A stretch of DNA of 64,000 bases from Amylibacter marinus (GCF_030160015.1 NZ_BSNN01000002.1:496001-560000); one strand, 5' to 3'; numbered from the stretch's first letter, positions 51,746 to 61,382 are shown. A program made the numbers and translations. The notes: a model not told the origin generated them from the sequence alone.

Positions 51746-52558
51746 TCAGGCGGCACAAAATCGCATTGGCTTGGACAAAAAACGCGTAGCAGCATCGCTA
51801 ACCAAGACCGGATCCCCAGTTGTTAACAGACGTTGGGCAGTCTGCGCACCGCGCATATGTGGATGGCGCATTAGATAATCTTCAAGCGATGCTGCCACTA
51901 GATTTGCCTGGCTAAACACCCGCACATCGGGCCCCAGAGCCGCCTGAAAAATATCCTCTAGAATTGGATAATGAGTACAACCCAATATGGCAGATTGCGG
52001 GTTCGGCATCCGCCGTTTTAGGGCTGTGACGTGGCTGCGCACCATGGCCTCTGCCAATTCTAGATCATTATCCTCTAACGCATCAACCAACCCTGCACAG
52101 GGCTGTGCCTCTACATCCACGCCAATCGCACGAAAGGCCAATTCGCGCTGAAATGCACGGCTCGCAACTGTTGCAGGCGTTGCAAACAGAGCCACCTGCG
52201 TCACCGCAACCTCGCGCGGGGGGGAATTGTCGCCCCAATCCCGTTCAGTCAAGGCTTCGATCAAGGGGACAAACACCCCCAATACCCGTTTGTCCCTAGG
52301 CACCCATTCTTCTTGCATGCGCTTACACGCCACTGCTGTTGCTGTGTTGCAGGCAAGGATCACCAGATCACAGCCCTCGTCCCACAGGCGCTCGACGCTC
52401 GCACAGGTTAGGTTATAAATATCATCGGCATCACGCACGCCGTAGGGCGCATGGGCATTATCCCCCAAATACGACAAGGCCAAATCAGGCATGCGCTTTT
52501 GAATACCACGATAAACGGTTAGCCCACCCAAGCCACTATCAAAAACTCCTACCGGCAT
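51746..52558 (-). CDS. murI: Glutamate racemase
   Basis: 270 aa. It makes D-glutamate for peptidoglycan. Motifs are [28 protein letters not shown], the first catalytic Cys in [10 protein letters not shown] and the second in [10 protein letters not shown]. The start at 52558 (MPVGV) has GGAA upstream and fits the family; the in-frame GTG at 52570 is less likely. It is probably the head of the minus-strand unit murI-argC-ccmE-endolysin-holin-ccmF-ccmH. Confidence 0.94.
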   Translation of the reverse strand: MPVGVFDSGLGGLTVYRGIQKRMPDLALSYLGDNAHAPYGVRDADDIYNLTCASVERLWDEGCDLVILACNTATAVACKRMQEEWVPRDKRVLGVFVPLIEALTERDWGDNSPPREVAVTQVALFATPATVASRAFQRELAFRAIGVDVEAQPCAGLVDALEDNDLELAEAMVRSHVTALKRRMPNPQSAILGCTHYPILEDIFQAALGPDVRVFSQANLVAASLEDYLMRHPHMRGAQTAQRLLTTGDPVLVSDAATRFLSKPMRFCAA

Positions 52559-52639
52559 CTTATATTCCACTCATCATTTTATATGTTGATAGGCTGAACC
52601 AAAACCAAACGAAACCCAAAAGACAAAAACACGACAAGT

Positions 52640-53530
52640 TTACGCAGGCCCACGACGCGTATAGGTGCTGTCAAAATCATATCCATAATCCAAGTCCGCT
52701 TGCCCAGCCCCGCCCAATCGATAGGTTTCGCCTCGCAGATAGTCCATCAACTCGGCCGGTTTCTGGGCATACCCCGTCAGATTTTCGGGGGTGATGGGCT
52801 GACCAATCGCTATGCGCACAGGCCTGCGAATGCTGCGTTTGAACTCGCGGATCAACAAGGCAACTCGCAGATGTTGATGCAAATGGCTGGCCATCTGAAA
52901 CAGGCGACTGTTCGATCCATCAAAATACACCGGCAATACCGTTGCTTGGCTCTCGGATATGATCTTGGCGGTAAAGTTGCGCCACTGCGGATCGCGCGCG
53001 GCACCCATGGGGCGGCTGGCCGTAGATACCGTCCCCCCTGGGAAAACAGCAACAGCTCCCCCCGCCCGCAGATTACGCACGGCGATACGGCGGGTTTCCA
53101 AATTAACCTTGGCCCCTTGTCGAGTGCTCTCAAAACTGATGGGCAGAATAAAGCGATCGATTTCAGAGGCACGCTGAAAAACATTGTTGGCAATAATTTG
53201 AAAATCATCGCGCCTCTCTGCCAGAAGGTTGCCCATGGCCAGCCCGTCAAGAATACCAAAAGGATGGTTGGCGACCACAACCAAAGGCCCCTCAGTTGGG
53301 ATATTCTGGGGGCTGCCCTTGATAAAATCATACTCGATGGCATACCGCTGGGCGATCACCTGCCAGAAATTACCCCCCCGCTCGATATCCACATCATAGC
53401 CATCGGCGCGGCGGATCAATGCCGGGCGGCCCGTCAGATTCTCGATCCCACGGATCATCCTGCGCGCCATCCGCCCATCGGCACTATTCGCATAACTGAT
53501 ATCGCTGGCAACAGAGCGATTGAAATTCAT
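52640..53530 (-). CDS. Lysophospholipid acyltransferase family protein
   Basis: 296 aa. The acyltransferase block I is VVANHPFGILDGLAMG (His-Asp pair), with FILPISFES, AVAVFPGGTVSTA and AKIISESQATVLPVYFDG as later blocks. The family acylates lysophospholipids or ornithine lipids; OlsA-type enzymes are similar, but no olsB lies next to it. There are no clear membrane helices. It stands 81 bases from murI and may have its own transcript. Confidence 0.87.
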   Translation of the reverse strand: MNFNRSVASDISYANSADGRMARRMIRGIENLTGRPALIRRADGYDVDIERGGNFWQVIAQRYAIEYDFIKGSPQNIPTEGPLVVVANHPFGILDGLAMGNLLAERRDDFQIIANNVFQRASEIDRFILPISFESTRQGAKVNLETRRIAVRNLRAGGAVAVFPGGTVSTASRPMGAARDPQWRNFTAKIISESQATVLPVYFDGSNSRLFQMASHLHQHLRVALLIREFKRSIRRPVRIAIGQPITPENLTGYAQKPAELMDYLRGETYRLGGAGQADLDYGYDFDSTYTRRGPA

Positions 53531-53605
53531 GGGAAACCTCAGAACATTTTTGCCCCCTACAGGGGCCTATCGAGCTGATTAGAACATGTGCACTGGATGC
53601 AAAAC

Positions 53606-53631
53606 AAAAAAGGCGAGCCAAAGCCCGCCTT
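53606..53631 (-). terminator. Terminator after rpsI
   Basis: On the minus strand AAGGCGGGC (from 53631 down to 53623) pairs with GCTCGCCTT (53618 down to 53610, one G-T pair), then runs into TTTTTT. It closes the rplM-rpsI operon. Confidence 0.85.
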
Positions 53632-53654
53632 CTTGAAATAGATAGAGTAAGCTA

Positions 53655-54143
53655 TTAGCGCTTTGAGAACTGGAAGCTCTTACGCGCTTTGGCCTTACCG
53701 TATTTCTTACGCTCCACAACACGCGCATCACGTGTCAAGAAACCAGCAGCCTTCAACGCACCACGCAATGTTGGTTCGTACAATTGCAATGCTTTGGAAA
53801 TACCGTGCTTAACCGCACCAGCTTGGCCAGACAATCCGCCGCCCTTCACTGTTGCCATTACGTCGAATTCACCTTCAACACCGGCAACGCTAAACGGCTG
53901 ACGCAGAACCATTTGCAACACAGGGCGTGCAAAATATGTGTCCATATCCTTGCCGTTTACGATCACTTTACCTGAACCAGGCTTGATCCAAACGCGTGCA
54001 ACCGCATCTTTACGTTTACCAGTGGCATAAGAACGGCCCAATTCGTCGCGCACAGGCTCGCGGGTAACCGCGGCTTGGATTGCGGCGGCATCACCACCTA
54101 CGGCGTCTTTCAAGTCATCCAATGATTTGATTTCTTCGCTCAT
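53655..54143 (-). CDS. rpsI: 30S ribosomal protein S9
   Basis: 162 aa. The conserved core reads [21 protein letters not shown] (quoted as [17 protein letters not shown]), then [19 protein letters not shown] and the C-terminal [11 protein letters not shown], whose basic tail reaches the ribosomal P site. The acidic N-terminal 35 residues are the usual alphaproteobacterial extension. It overlaps rplM by ATGA. Confidence 0.97.
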   Translation of the reverse strand: MSEEIKSLDDLKDAVGGDAAAIQAAVTREPVRDELGRSYATGKRKDAVARVWIKPGSGKVIVNGKDMDTYFARPVLQMVLRQPFSVAGVEGEFDVMATVKGGGLSGQAGAVKHGISKALQLYEPTLRGALKAAGFLTRDARVVERKKYGKAKARKSFQFSKR

Positions 54144-54607
54144 GACTGGCTCCGAGTATTTTTAGCGTTCATGGCTTTAACGTCCAGAACTTCTGGGTTT
54201 TGCGCTTCATGCGGGTGATCAGCACCGGCATAAACGCGCAGGTTTTTCAATTGTGCGCGTGACAATGGGCCACCGGGCAACATACGTTGAACAGCTTTTT
54301 CCAATAGGCGCTCTGGGAATTTACCTTCCAAGATTTGACCAGCGGTGCGTTGCTTGATCCCACCTGGGTGGCCCGTGTGCCAGTAATGGATTTTATCTGT
54401 ACGTTTTTTACCAGTCATCTGTACCTTGTCGGCATTGATCACGATAACGTTGTCGCCCATATCCATAGAAGGCGTGAATGTTGGCTTGTGTTTGCCGCGC
54501 AAACGCATTGCAATAATTGATGCCAAACGACCCAATACCACGCCTTCAGCGTCGATAATCAGCCATTTTTTGTCAATATCAGCAGGTGTTGCTGAGAATG
54601 TTTTCAT
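54140..54607 (-). CDS. rplM: 50S ribosomal protein L13
   Basis: 155 aa. Motifs are [19 protein letters not shown], quoted as [13 protein letters not shown], the [17 protein letters not shown] block, [14 protein letters not shown] and [16 protein letters not shown]. It is the first gene of the rplM-rpsI operon. The 208-base region upstream (54608-54815) holds its promoter and leader but no gene that could be supported. Confidence 0.97.
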   Translation of the reverse strand: MKTFSATPADIDKKWLIIDAEGVVLGRLASIIAMRLRGKHKPTFTPSMDMGDNVIVINADKVQMTGKKRTDKIHYWHTGHPGGIKQRTAGQILEGKFPERLLEKAVQRMLPGGPLSRAQLKNLRVYAGADHPHEAQNPEVLDVKAMNAKNTRSQS

Positions 54608-54815
54608 GGTTTCGTTCCAATTTTAAGAGCGCAGATGCGCCAGAATTCGATTTCTGTGGTTCTAAGGGTTTTACACACCACGTCAAGCATCAATACATGC
54701 AAAATACTTCGCAAAATCAATAACTTATAAATACGGTATCATTTTACCCCAAGCAAACACATTGACCACAACCAAAATCAGACCTATCCAACCACAGCAT
54801 CAAGGGGCAGGCTCA

Positions 54816-54998
54816 TTGAAATTCATCAAGATCATCACCCAGATTTTTCGCACCACAGCTTGTGATTGGCGGATGACCAATAATACATCAGGCAGGTTTC
54901 AGGGGTTTCAGTGCAAAACCTGCAAGGCAGAGGCCCTTGGCTATAAAGGCAAAGAGCCACAGATGTGTAAAAGGCAGATCCGCCACAAGCCGCTATAA
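54816..54998 (+). CDS. Small Zn-ribbon-like protein
   Basis: 60 aa, start TTG at 54816-54818 with AAGGGG 8 bases upstream. The C-terminal half GRFQGFQCKTCKAEALGYKG, followed by MCKRQIR, has a CxxC knuckle and further cysteines in CDWR and MCK, consistent with a small zinc ribbon. A longer frame from 54762 would also begin with TTG but lacks a ribosome site. It is convergent with, and overlaps by 6 bases, the thioesterase gene. It may be easy to miss because of size and start codon. The function is unknown. Confidence 0.55.
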   Translation: MKFIKIITQIFRTTACDWRMTNNTSGRFQGFQCKTCKAEALGYKGKEPQMCKRQIRHKPL

Positions 54999-55418
54999 AG
55001 AGCGCGCCTGTGGTGGTATTGAATAGGTCAGACTGGCGCGCGCTACCGGCTTGTCTACGCCTTCGGAATACAACAAAACATCCCCCACCGCCAAAGAACG
55101 CCCGAGTTTATGCAAGCGCACATCCGCGATCATATCATTGGCCGAGGGGCGGCGCATAAAATCAATAGAGCAGTTGGTCGTCACACACAGCGCCTCTGGG
55201 CCTACATGGGCCAATACCGCCATGTAAAACGCACAATCTGCCAGCATAAACATACTGGGCCCCGAGACCGTACCACCGGGGCGCAGATGCGCATCTCTGA
55301 CCATCAGGCGCACCCGAATATCGCCCTCGACAAGGCTATCGATGTGTACATCATCACCTAATTGCGGGAAGACATCCGCCAAAAACGCAACCATTTCAGG
55401 AATATCCATCTTTAACAT
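54993..55418 (-). CDS. PaaI-family hotdog thioesterase
   Basis: 141 aa. The hotdog fold pattern shows LRPGGTVSGPSMFMLADCAFYMAV, quoted as LRPGGTVSGPSMF, followed by ALCVTTNCSIDFMRRP and DVRLHKLGRSLAVGDVLLY, quoted as KLGRSLAVGDVLLY. Such enzymes hydrolyse acyl- or aryl-CoA esters; the usual catalytic Asp after HGG is replaced here by a PGGTVSG sequence. The start at 55418 has AGAGGTG upstream and abuts the ctaA stop, so it is cotranscribed with ctaA. Confidence 0.87.
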   Translation of the reverse strand: MLKMDIPEMVAFLADVFPQLGDDVHIDSLVEGDIRVRLMVRDAHLRPGGTVSGPSMFMLADCAFYMAVLAHVGPEALCVTTNCSIDFMRRPSANDMIADVRLHKLGRSLAVGDVLLYSEGVDKPVARASLTYSIPPQARSL

Positions 55419-56561
55419 CTAGGCACCTCTAATTTTTTGGTCTTGTGGATACAGCGCACCAAAGCGCGCCCTTAGGATCATAACCATCACAAACACCGCG
55501 CCCAGCTGATGCAAAATCGCGATATGCCACGGGGCTGCATACATCACCGTGAAAATTCCTAATACCATCTGCAAGGTCACCAGCGCCAACACAGCCGTAC
55601 AGATACCGCGCAGCGCCACATGCGCCGATTTTCTGGCCCTGAACCATAAAAAGATCGTAAACCCAAAAACCAAGTACCCCAGCATACGATGATTAAATTG
55701 TACTAAGGCAGGGTTCTCGAAAAAATTACTCCAGAACGGCTCGTAATCAAAGCTCTCGGATGGTAAAAACTCGCCCCCCATTAGCGGCCAATCAATATAC
55801 CCGCGCCCCGCATCAATACCAGCAACCAAGGCCCCCAGCAAAATCTGTGCAAAAACCAGCCCAAGTAACAGGCTGCTTAGGCGCGCAATTCCCCTGTCCG
55901 CCGAACGCTGTGCCTGAAACAGCTGCATTTCTGGGCGGCGTAACAACATAATATACCAGCCAATCACCGCCAAAATAGCAAAGGCCAATCCTAAATGCAC
56001 TGCCAAACGATAAGAGGCCACATCCACCATGCGCCCTGTAAGACCCGAGGATACCATCCACCAACCAATAGCCCCCTGTAATCCGCCCATCAATCCGATA
56101 ACCACCATACGAGTTTTCCACATTGCTGGGATGTTCTGGGTGATGAAAAAATAAACCAGCCCCACGAACCAAACCAAACCAACCCAGCGCCCGAGCTGAC
56201 GATGGCCCCATTCCCACCAATAGATCGATTTGAACCCCGCCAAATCCATTCCCTTATTCTGAAGTTGAAACTCGGGAATTTCTTTGTATTTATTAAACGC
56301 TTCGGCCCAATCGGCCGCATTTAGCGGCGGCACCGCCCCCTTTATCAGGTTCCATTCAGTGATCGACAATCCACTGTCCGTTAGCCGCGTTAGCCCGCCA
56401 ACCACCACCATCAAGGCCACCATACCAAACAGCGCCATCATCCAGATGGCCACCGGGGCGCGCCACGCACTACGCCCCGCATCAATACTGCCCCCTTGGG
56501 GTTTCTCTTTTGGGCGCTCTTGCTCGGTTACATCTTCAAAAATACTGCGCTTCTTGCTCAT
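55419..56561 (-). CDS. ctaA: Haem A synthase (COX15/CtaA)
   Basis: 380 aa with about eight membrane helices. It oxidises haem O to haem A for cytochrome oxidase. Motifs are VVGGLTRLTDSGLSITEWNL, quoted as GGLTRLTDSGLSITEW, the EWGHRQLGRWVGLVWF block with a haem-ligating His, and VQFNHRMLGYLVF plus AILHQLGAVFVM late. The start at 56561 (MSKKRS) follows GAGGCAGAT; the long upstream frame is not real. It is followed directly by the thioesterase. Confidence 0.95.
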   Translation of the reverse strand: MSKKRSIFEDVTEQERPKEKPQGGSIDAGRSAWRAPVAIWMMALFGMVALMVVVGGLTRLTDSGLSITEWNLIKGAVPPLNAADWAEAFNKYKEIPEFQLQNKGMDLAGFKSIYWWEWGHRQLGRWVGLVWFVGLVYFFITQNIPAMWKTRMVVIGLMGGLQGAIGWWMVSSGLTGRMVDVASYRLAVHLGLAFAILAVIGWYIMLLRRPEMQLFQAQRSADRGIARLSSLLLGLVFAQILLGALVAGIDAGRGYIDWPLMGGEFLPSESFDYEPFWSNFFENPALVQFNHRMLGYLVFGFTIFLWFRARKSAHVALRGICTAVLALVTLQMVLGIFTVMYAAPWHIAILHQLGAVFVMVMILRARFGALYPQDQKIRGA

Positions 56562-56720
56562 ATCTGCCTCATATCGTCTTTGGCGCAATTTACGCCAAAG
56601 CACACACCGCGTCCAACGCTTTGCGAATATGTCGCAATCTATATTTCTGCACGCAATAATAGTGTGATAACGCACATATTTACCCGAATTATCCGCTATT
56701 CTACCATTGCGGAGGCACCC

Positions 56721-57791
56721 ATGAATTTCGAAAACTTCAAATTTCTAAAGGATAAAAAACGTGTGGCAGATCGCCTGCTACAGCTGGGCGATAAACTAAA
56801 CGAAGAGGTGCCACAGAAAAATCCGCGCAAAACCCTGATCGCCACATGGAATATCCGCGCCTTCGATAGCAAGGCCTACGGCCACCGCTCGCACGAGGCG
56901 ATCTATTACATCGCCGCCATCATCGAACGCTTTGATATCATCGCGGTGCAAGAGGTGAAAGAGGACTTGAATGCGCTAGAGCGCCTGATCACGCGATTAG
57001 GACGCGATCACTGGGCCTATATCGTATCCGATGTTACCGATGGCACACCGGGTAACCGCGAGCGTATGGCCTATGTCTATGACCGCCGTTCGGTGCGCTT
57101 TGACTCCATCGCTGGCGAGATTGTCATCCCCCCCACCGCCATCAAAGAGGGCAATAAATTGGTCGAATACGCGCCGGCAAAACAGCTGTATCGCACCCCG
57201 TTTCTGTGCGCCTTTGAAATTGGTTGGACCAAACTGATGTTGTGCACGGTGCATATTCTCTACGGTAAAAACAAGGCCAACAACCAAAAACGCGCCAAGG
57301 AAATTTCGATGATTGCCGAGTTCCTGGCCGATCGCTCGCGCGAACGAAACGATTATTCAAACCTTGTGCTTTTGGGGGATTTTAACATCTATAAACCCGA
57401 AGACATCACCATGGATGCAATTACCGATGCAGGATTTATAGTGGACAATAGCTTGCAAAAGCTGCCGCCCACCAACGTGGGGAAAAAGGCGCGACACTAC
57501 GACCAAATAGCCTTTCGCCCCAAGGATAGAACGCTCAAGGCTACAGGCCTTGCGGGCGTATTCAACTTTTTCGATGTGGTCTACCGCGATGACGATGAAC
57601 AAACCTATGTCTCTGCCATGGGGAAATCATATTCCACCACCGCCAAGGGCGGCGTGCGCAAGAACAAATCCAGCTATTATCGCACCCACTGGCGCACCCA
57701 TCAAATGTCGGATCACCTCCCCATGTGGGTGCAAATCCACACAGATTTTTCAGAAATGTTCCTGCACGATGTGATCACCGCCGATGATTAA
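56721..57791 (+). CDS. Endonuclease/exonuclease/phosphatase-family protein
   Basis: 356 aa. The DNase I-like fold is shown by TLIATWNIRAFD, IIAVQEVKED, GNRERMAYVYD, CTVHILYG, NLVLLGDFNIYKPED and the catalytic His in HQMSDHLPMWVQI. There is no signal peptide. Such cytosolic enzymes can cut DNA, RNA or phosphoesters; the substrate cannot be told. The start at 56721 follows GGAGG. It stands alone; its stop abuts that of trmJ. Confidence 0.9.
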   Translation: MNFENFKFLKDKKRVADRLLQLGDKLNEEVPQKNPRKTLIATWNIRAFDSKAYGHRSHEAIYYIAAIIERFDIIAVQEVKEDLNALERLITRLGRDHWAYIVSDVTDGTPGNRERMAYVYDRRSVRFDSIAGEIVIPPTAIKEGNKLVEYAPAKQLYRTPFLCAFEIGWTKLMLCTVHILYGKNKANNQKRAKEISMIAEFLADRSRERNDYSNLVLLGDFNIYKPEDITMDAITDAGFIVDNSLQKLPPTNVGKKARHYDQIAFRPKDRTLKATGLAGVFNFFDVVYRDDDEQTYVSAMGKSYSTTAKGGVRKNKSSYYRTHWRTHQMSDHLPMWVQIHTDFSEMFLHDVITADD

Positions 57792-58556
57792 TTACCTGCG
57801 CGGCTTTTCCATGGTTTTGATAATTCCGTGGAACACGCGAATGTCGGCCTGTGTCATGTTCAGACGCGAGAGCATGTTGCGCAGAGTCAAAATCATGCTT
57901 TCTGCCTTGTCCTCGGGCCAGAAAAATCCCCGCGCCCCCAGCGCCTCTTCCATGCGTTCGCCTAGCTTTTGAACCTCTAGCCCGCTGGCAAAATCCGTAC
58001 CGGCCATTTCCATAAACGAGGGCGCATCCGTGCCTGCCAATCGACGCCACTCATAGGCCAATAACAAAACACACTGTGCCAAATTTAGCGATGCAAAGGC
58101 CGGATTAACAGGCACAGAAATCAACGCATTGGCCTGCACGATATCTTCATTCGCCAGCCCGGAACGCTCTGGCCCAAACATCACACCGACCTTTTGCCCC
58201 TCTGCGATCATGCTGTGGGTCATTTCCATGGCACGCTCAGGTGTTACTACCAGTTTGGTCAAATCTCGACTACGAGCGGTGGTGGCAAAGGTGAAATTCA
58301 AATCCTCTAGCGCTGTTTCTGTGCGCTCGTGCACCTGTACCGCATCCATCACACGCCCTGCCCCACTGGCCATCGCCTGTGCCTTGGGGTTTGGCCAACC
58401 ATCGCGGGGGTTAATAATACGCATCCTATCCAAACCAAAATTCCACATGGCCCGCGCCGCCGCTCCAATGTTTTCACCCATCTGGGGCTCGACCAGAATA
58501 ACCGTGGGTGTTGGCCCCGCCCAATCCGCGGCCTTGGCGTGATCTGTACCTGACAT
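57792..58556 (-). CDS. trmJ: tRNA (cytidine/uridine-2'-O-)-methyltransferase TrmJ
   Basis: 254 aa. A SpoU/SPOUT-fold 2'-O-methyltransferase for tRNA position 32. Motif 1 is PQMGENIGAAARAMWNFGL, quoted as ENIGAAARAMWNFG; motif 2 is VGVMFGPERSGLANEDI; motif 3 is VPVNPAFASLNLAQCVLLL. The C-terminal helical extension is typical of TrmJ. The start at 58556 is preferred to 58562 because AAGGA lies 6 bases upstream. Confidence 0.92.
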   Translation of the reverse strand: MSGTDHAKAADWAGPTPTVILVEPQMGENIGAAARAMWNFGLDRMRIINPRDGWPNPKAQAMASGAGRVMDAVQVHERTETALEDLNFTFATTARSRDLTKLVVTPERAMEMTHSMIAEGQKVGVMFGPERSGLANEDIVQANALISVPVNPAFASLNLAQCVLLLAYEWRRLAGTDAPSFMEMAGTDFASGLEVQKLGERMEEALGARGFFWPEDKAESMILTLRNMLSRLNMTQADIRVFHGIIKTMEKPRR

Positions 58557-58619
58557 CTGCATTCCTTTTGGCTTTGTGCTCTGTTACCCTTCCTGAAATT
58601 CAAGTTCAAGGAGTGCAAT

Positions 58620-58949
58620 ATGGCCTATGACACCGGACATGCCCAAATCCTAGAAGACGACCTGAATGATCTGGCAGGTATAGAACAGAAGCGCTTGTTC
58701 GGGGGGCTGTGCTTTATGCTACATGGCAATATGCTGTGCGGAGTGCACAAGGACGGTGCTATGTTTCGCGTAGGCAAGGAAAACGAGGCGGCGGCACTGG
58801 AAATAGAAGGCACATCACCTCTATCCTTTACCAAGCGTAAAATGGGCGGAATGCTGGATGTAGACGGCGATTTATTGGCTGACGATCACCGCCGCGCACA
58901 GCTGATGAAACTGGCGCTTGGTTTTGTGGGCGCCCTGCCAGCCAAATAG
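58620..58949 (+). CDS. TfoX N-terminal domain protein
   Basis: 109 aa. Seen are [19 protein letters not shown] and MFRVGKEN, matching the TfoX/Sxy N-terminal domain. Full-length TfoX activates competence genes; stand-alone N-domain proteins like this are widespread and of unknown role. It is divergent from trmJ by 63 bases. The palindrome at 58951 lies right after its stop. Confidence 0.87.
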   Translation: MAYDTGHAQILEDDLNDLAGIEQKRLFGGLCFMLHGNMLCGVHKDGAMFRVGKENEAAALEIEGTSPLSFTKRKMGGMLDVDGDLLADDHRRAQLMKLALGFVGALPAK

Positions 58950-58950
58950 C

Positions 58951-58968
58951 TGTATACCAAAGTATACA
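58951..58968. promoter_or_regulatory. Perfect 7+7 palindrome upstream of icd
   Basis: TGTATAC (58951-58957), spacer CAAA, GTATACA (58962-58968). It lies 73 bases before the icd start codon and directly after the TfoX-domain stop codon. The two-fold symmetric form with a short spacer fits a dimeric repressor or activator site. No known consensus was matched with certainty. Confidence 0.5.
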
Positions 58969-59041
58969 AGACTTCCATTCCCCCCCCATATCCGCTAAGA
59001 AGCACCCAGTTCTGATTCCAACCAACCCAAGCGAGGTAAAA

Positions 59042-60250
59042 ATGTCCAAAATTAAAGTCGAGAATCCCGTCGTCGAGTTAGACGGTGATGAGATGACCCG
59101 CATCATCTGGCAGTTCATCAAAGATAAATTGATCCTGCCCTATCTAGACATCGACCTAAAATATTATGACTTGGGCATGGAAGCACGCGACGACACAGAT
59201 GATCAGATCACTGTGGATGCCGCCGAAGCGATCAAAAAATATGGCGTTGGTGTAAAATGCGCAACCATTACCCCTGATGAGGCCCGCGTAGAGGAATTCG
59301 GCCTAAAGCGTATGTACCGCTCACCAAACGGCACCATCCGCAACATCCTAGGCGGCGTTATCTTCCGTCAGCCAATCATCTGTAACAACGTACCCCGCTT
59401 GGTTCCAGGTTGGACAAAACCAATCGTTGTTGGCCGTCATGCGTTTGGTGATCAATACCGCGCGACAGACTTCTTGTTCCCAGGCGAAGGCAAATTAACC
59501 CTGAAGTTCGAAGGCAAAGACGGCACAGTAATCGAAAAAGACATGTTCGATGCGCCATCTGCGGGTATCACAATGGGCATGTATAACTTGGATGCCTCTA
59601 TCTACGATTTCGCGCGTGCCTCGATGAACTACGGCCTAAACCTTGGCTGGCCTGTATATCTGTCTACTAAAAACACAATCCTAAAAGCCTATGATGGTCG
59701 TTTCAAAGACATCTTCCAAAAGGTATATGAGGAAGAGTTCGAAGCAGAGTTCAAGAAAAAAGGTATCCACTACGAGCACCGCTTGATCGATGATATGGTT
59801 GCGGCCGCCATGAAATGGTCTGGTGGATATGTTTGGGCCTGTAAAAACTATGACGGTGACGTTCAATCGGATACTGTTGCACAGGGCTATGGCTCTTTGG
59901 GCTTGATGACTTCTCAGCTGATGACACCAGATGGGAAAATCGTAGAGGCAGAGGCCGCTCACGGCACAGTGACACGCCACTACCGCCAGCACCAAAAAGG
60001 CGAGGCAACCTCTACAAACTCTATCGCATCTATCTATGCTTGGACAGGTGGCCTAAAGCACCGCGCTAAACTAGACCAAAACGAGCAACTCATGAACTTT
60101 GCCAACACATTGGAAAAAGTGATTGTAGATACCGTTGAAAACGGCTTCATGACCAAAGATTTGGCATTGCTGGTTGGCCCAGATCAAAGCTGGCTAACAA
60201 CAGAAGGGTTCCTAGAAAAAATAGACGAGAACCTGAACAAAGCAATGTAA
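59042..60250 (+). CDS. icd: NADP-dependent isocitrate dehydrogenase
   Basis: 402 aa. It is the homodimeric, eukaryotic-type enzyme, not the E. coli type: it starts [20 protein letters not shown] and has [40 protein letters not shown] and [19 protein letters not shown], quoted as [13 protein letters not shown]. It makes 2-oxoglutarate and NADPH, linking the citric acid cycle to nitrogen assimilation. A GAGG precedes the start. It is monocistronic with a terminator. Confidence 0.97.
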   Translation: MSKIKVENPVVELDGDEMTRIIWQFIKDKLILPYLDIDLKYYDLGMEARDDTDDQITVDAAEAIKKYGVGVKCATITPDEARVEEFGLKRMYRSPNGTIRNILGGVIFRQPIICNNVPRLVPGWTKPIVVGRHAFGDQYRATDFLFPGEGKLTLKFEGKDGTVIEKDMFDAPSAGITMGMYNLDASIYDFARASMNYGLNLGWPVYLSTKNTILKAYDGRFKDIFQKVYEEEFEAEFKKKGIHYEHRLIDDMVAAAMKWSGGYVWACKNYDGDVQSDTVAQGYGSLGLMTSQLMTPDGKIVEAEAAHGTVTRHYRQHQKGEATSTNSIASIYAWTGGLKHRAKLDQNEQLMNFANTLEKVIVDTVENGFMTKDLALLVGPDQSWLTTEGFLEKIDENLNKAM

Positions 60251-60270
60251 TCTATTGCTGATACAGATCA

Positions 60271-60299
60271 AAGGGCGGTGCAACAGCGCCGCCCTTTTT
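60271..60299 (+). terminator. Terminator after icd
   Basis: AAGGGCGGTGC (60271-60281) pairs with GCGCCGCCCTT (60286-60296, one T-G pair) across AACA and runs into TTT. Confidence 0.86.
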
Positions 60300-60748
60300 A
60301 CATCATGGGCTTATCCTCCACCCGCCCTCCAGGAAACTGATGCGGCTTTGTTAAATCCACGCAGCACCAGCCTCGTCTCGCGACCCGCAGTCTAGCACCC
60401 AATCACCAGCGCTAGATTGCCGATAATGCAGACAGGATGCCCTGTTATCCGAGACGTTGCGGATAATGATTAGGGAGCAACATTTCTACCTTGTTGCGAA
60501 AATGCTCCAGCCCACTACCCTGCCCGTTATGCATAAAATTCCACTCTTCCACCGCAAGGGAATGGCAATCGTTGAGGCTGGTTGCCGATCCGGTCAAAGC
60601 AAGCACATAAACCAAAAAATGCCCTAACTGTTCATCAGTATTCGCGCAAATTCTTCACAGTACCAACAATTCGCTTGTCTTATATCTGGTTTTAACCTCA
60701 TATTTCACCTCACCCCGCCAAACTGGCGATCAAACAAAGGCGCACATA
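60300..60748. other. Gene-poor spacer with a possible IS end
   Basis: No confident gene lies in these 449 bases. At 60344-60360 GGCTTTGTTAAATCCAC resembles the terminal repeat of IS903/IS5-like elements, which begins GGCTTTGTT, but no transposase or second end was found. On the minus strand a TTG-started frame at 60445-60615 could code 56 residues (MVYVLALTGSATS... start) and looks like a remnant or a tiny secreted protein. A small palindrome ACAGG-ATGC-CCTGT lies at 60431-60444. This is a likely scar of past rearrangement. Confidence 0.35.
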
Positions 60749-61084
60749 ATGCAAGCACATACGCTCTATCTTTGCGTGGCAATCATCGCCGAAACCATTG
60801 CCACTACATTGCTGAAATCATCCAATGGTTTCACCAAACTGTGGCCCTCGATCGGTGCGTTGGTGGGATTTGCCATCACCCTTTACCTGCTAGCCCTAAC
60901 CCTGCGCTACATGCCCGTGGGCGTGGTCTATGCGATATGGTCTGGGGCAGGCATTGTGTTGATCACCATCGCAGGTATCATATTCTTTAAACAGCATCTG
61001 GATTTCGCAGGCTACCTTGGCATCGCCCTGATTGTGACAGGGGTGGTGGTGTTACAGGCCTTTTCAAAAATCAGCCTGCACTAA
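60749..61084 (+). CDS. SMR-family multidrug efflux protein
   Basis: 111 aa, four membrane helices. It is of the EmrE/QacE type with the proton- and drug-binding glutamate in the first helix (IIAETIATTLLKSSNGF), the YLLALTLRYMPVGVVYAIWSG block and a GLY-like end. Small multidrug resistance proteins exchange protons for cationic drugs, quaternary amines or guanidinium. There is no guanidine riboswitch in the upstream region that could be recognised. It stands alone. Confidence 0.92.
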   Translation: MQAHTLYLCVAIIAETIATTLLKSSNGFTKLWPSIGALVGFAITLYLLALTLRYMPVGVVYAIWSGAGIVLITIAGIIFFKQHLDFAGYLGIALIVTGVVVLQAFSKISLH

Positions 61085-61097
61085 CGTAGCTAAAGGG

Positions 61098-61382
61098 CTA
61101 AACGCCCTCTACAATCACCAATTCACGCTGAGAATGCGCGAGCGCGATGGGCAATATCGCCTGATACTCCGGCGCATTGTAAAAAGCTTTGGCCGAGGCC
61201 ACGTCTGGAAACTCAACAATCACATTGCGCGCACGCCCCGCACCTTCGATTTGCTCGGCTGGACCACCCTTAGCCAGAAACTTGCCGCCAAACTGGGCGG
61301 CGATTTCTACGGTTTTAGAGGAGTAGGCTACATAGGCCTCTGGATCGGTCACATCTACCTGCGCAATGACATAGGCGGCCAT
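61098..61382 (-). CDS. DUF1330 protein (downstream copy)
   Basis: 94 aa. A ferredoxin-like dimeric alpha/beta-barrel domain: MAAYVIAQVDVTDPEAYVAY, FLAKGGPAEQIEG, NVIVEFPDVASAKAFYNAPEYQ (quoted as VIVEFPDVASAKAFYN) and ELVIVEGV. The function is unknown. It touches its paralogue upstream, so both arose by tandem duplication and are cotranscribed after alaS. Confidence 0.9.
   Translation of the reverse strand: MAAYVIAQVDVTDPEAYVAYSSKTVEIAAQFGGKFLAKGGPAEQIEGAGRARNVIVEFPDVASAKAFYNAPEYQAILPIALAHSQRELVIVEGV

Noticed and set aside
52700-53578. Plus-strand 292-codon frame opposite the acyltransferase gene
   Set aside because: The minus strand holds a full acyltransferase with all conserved blocks; the opposite frame has no recognisable domain.
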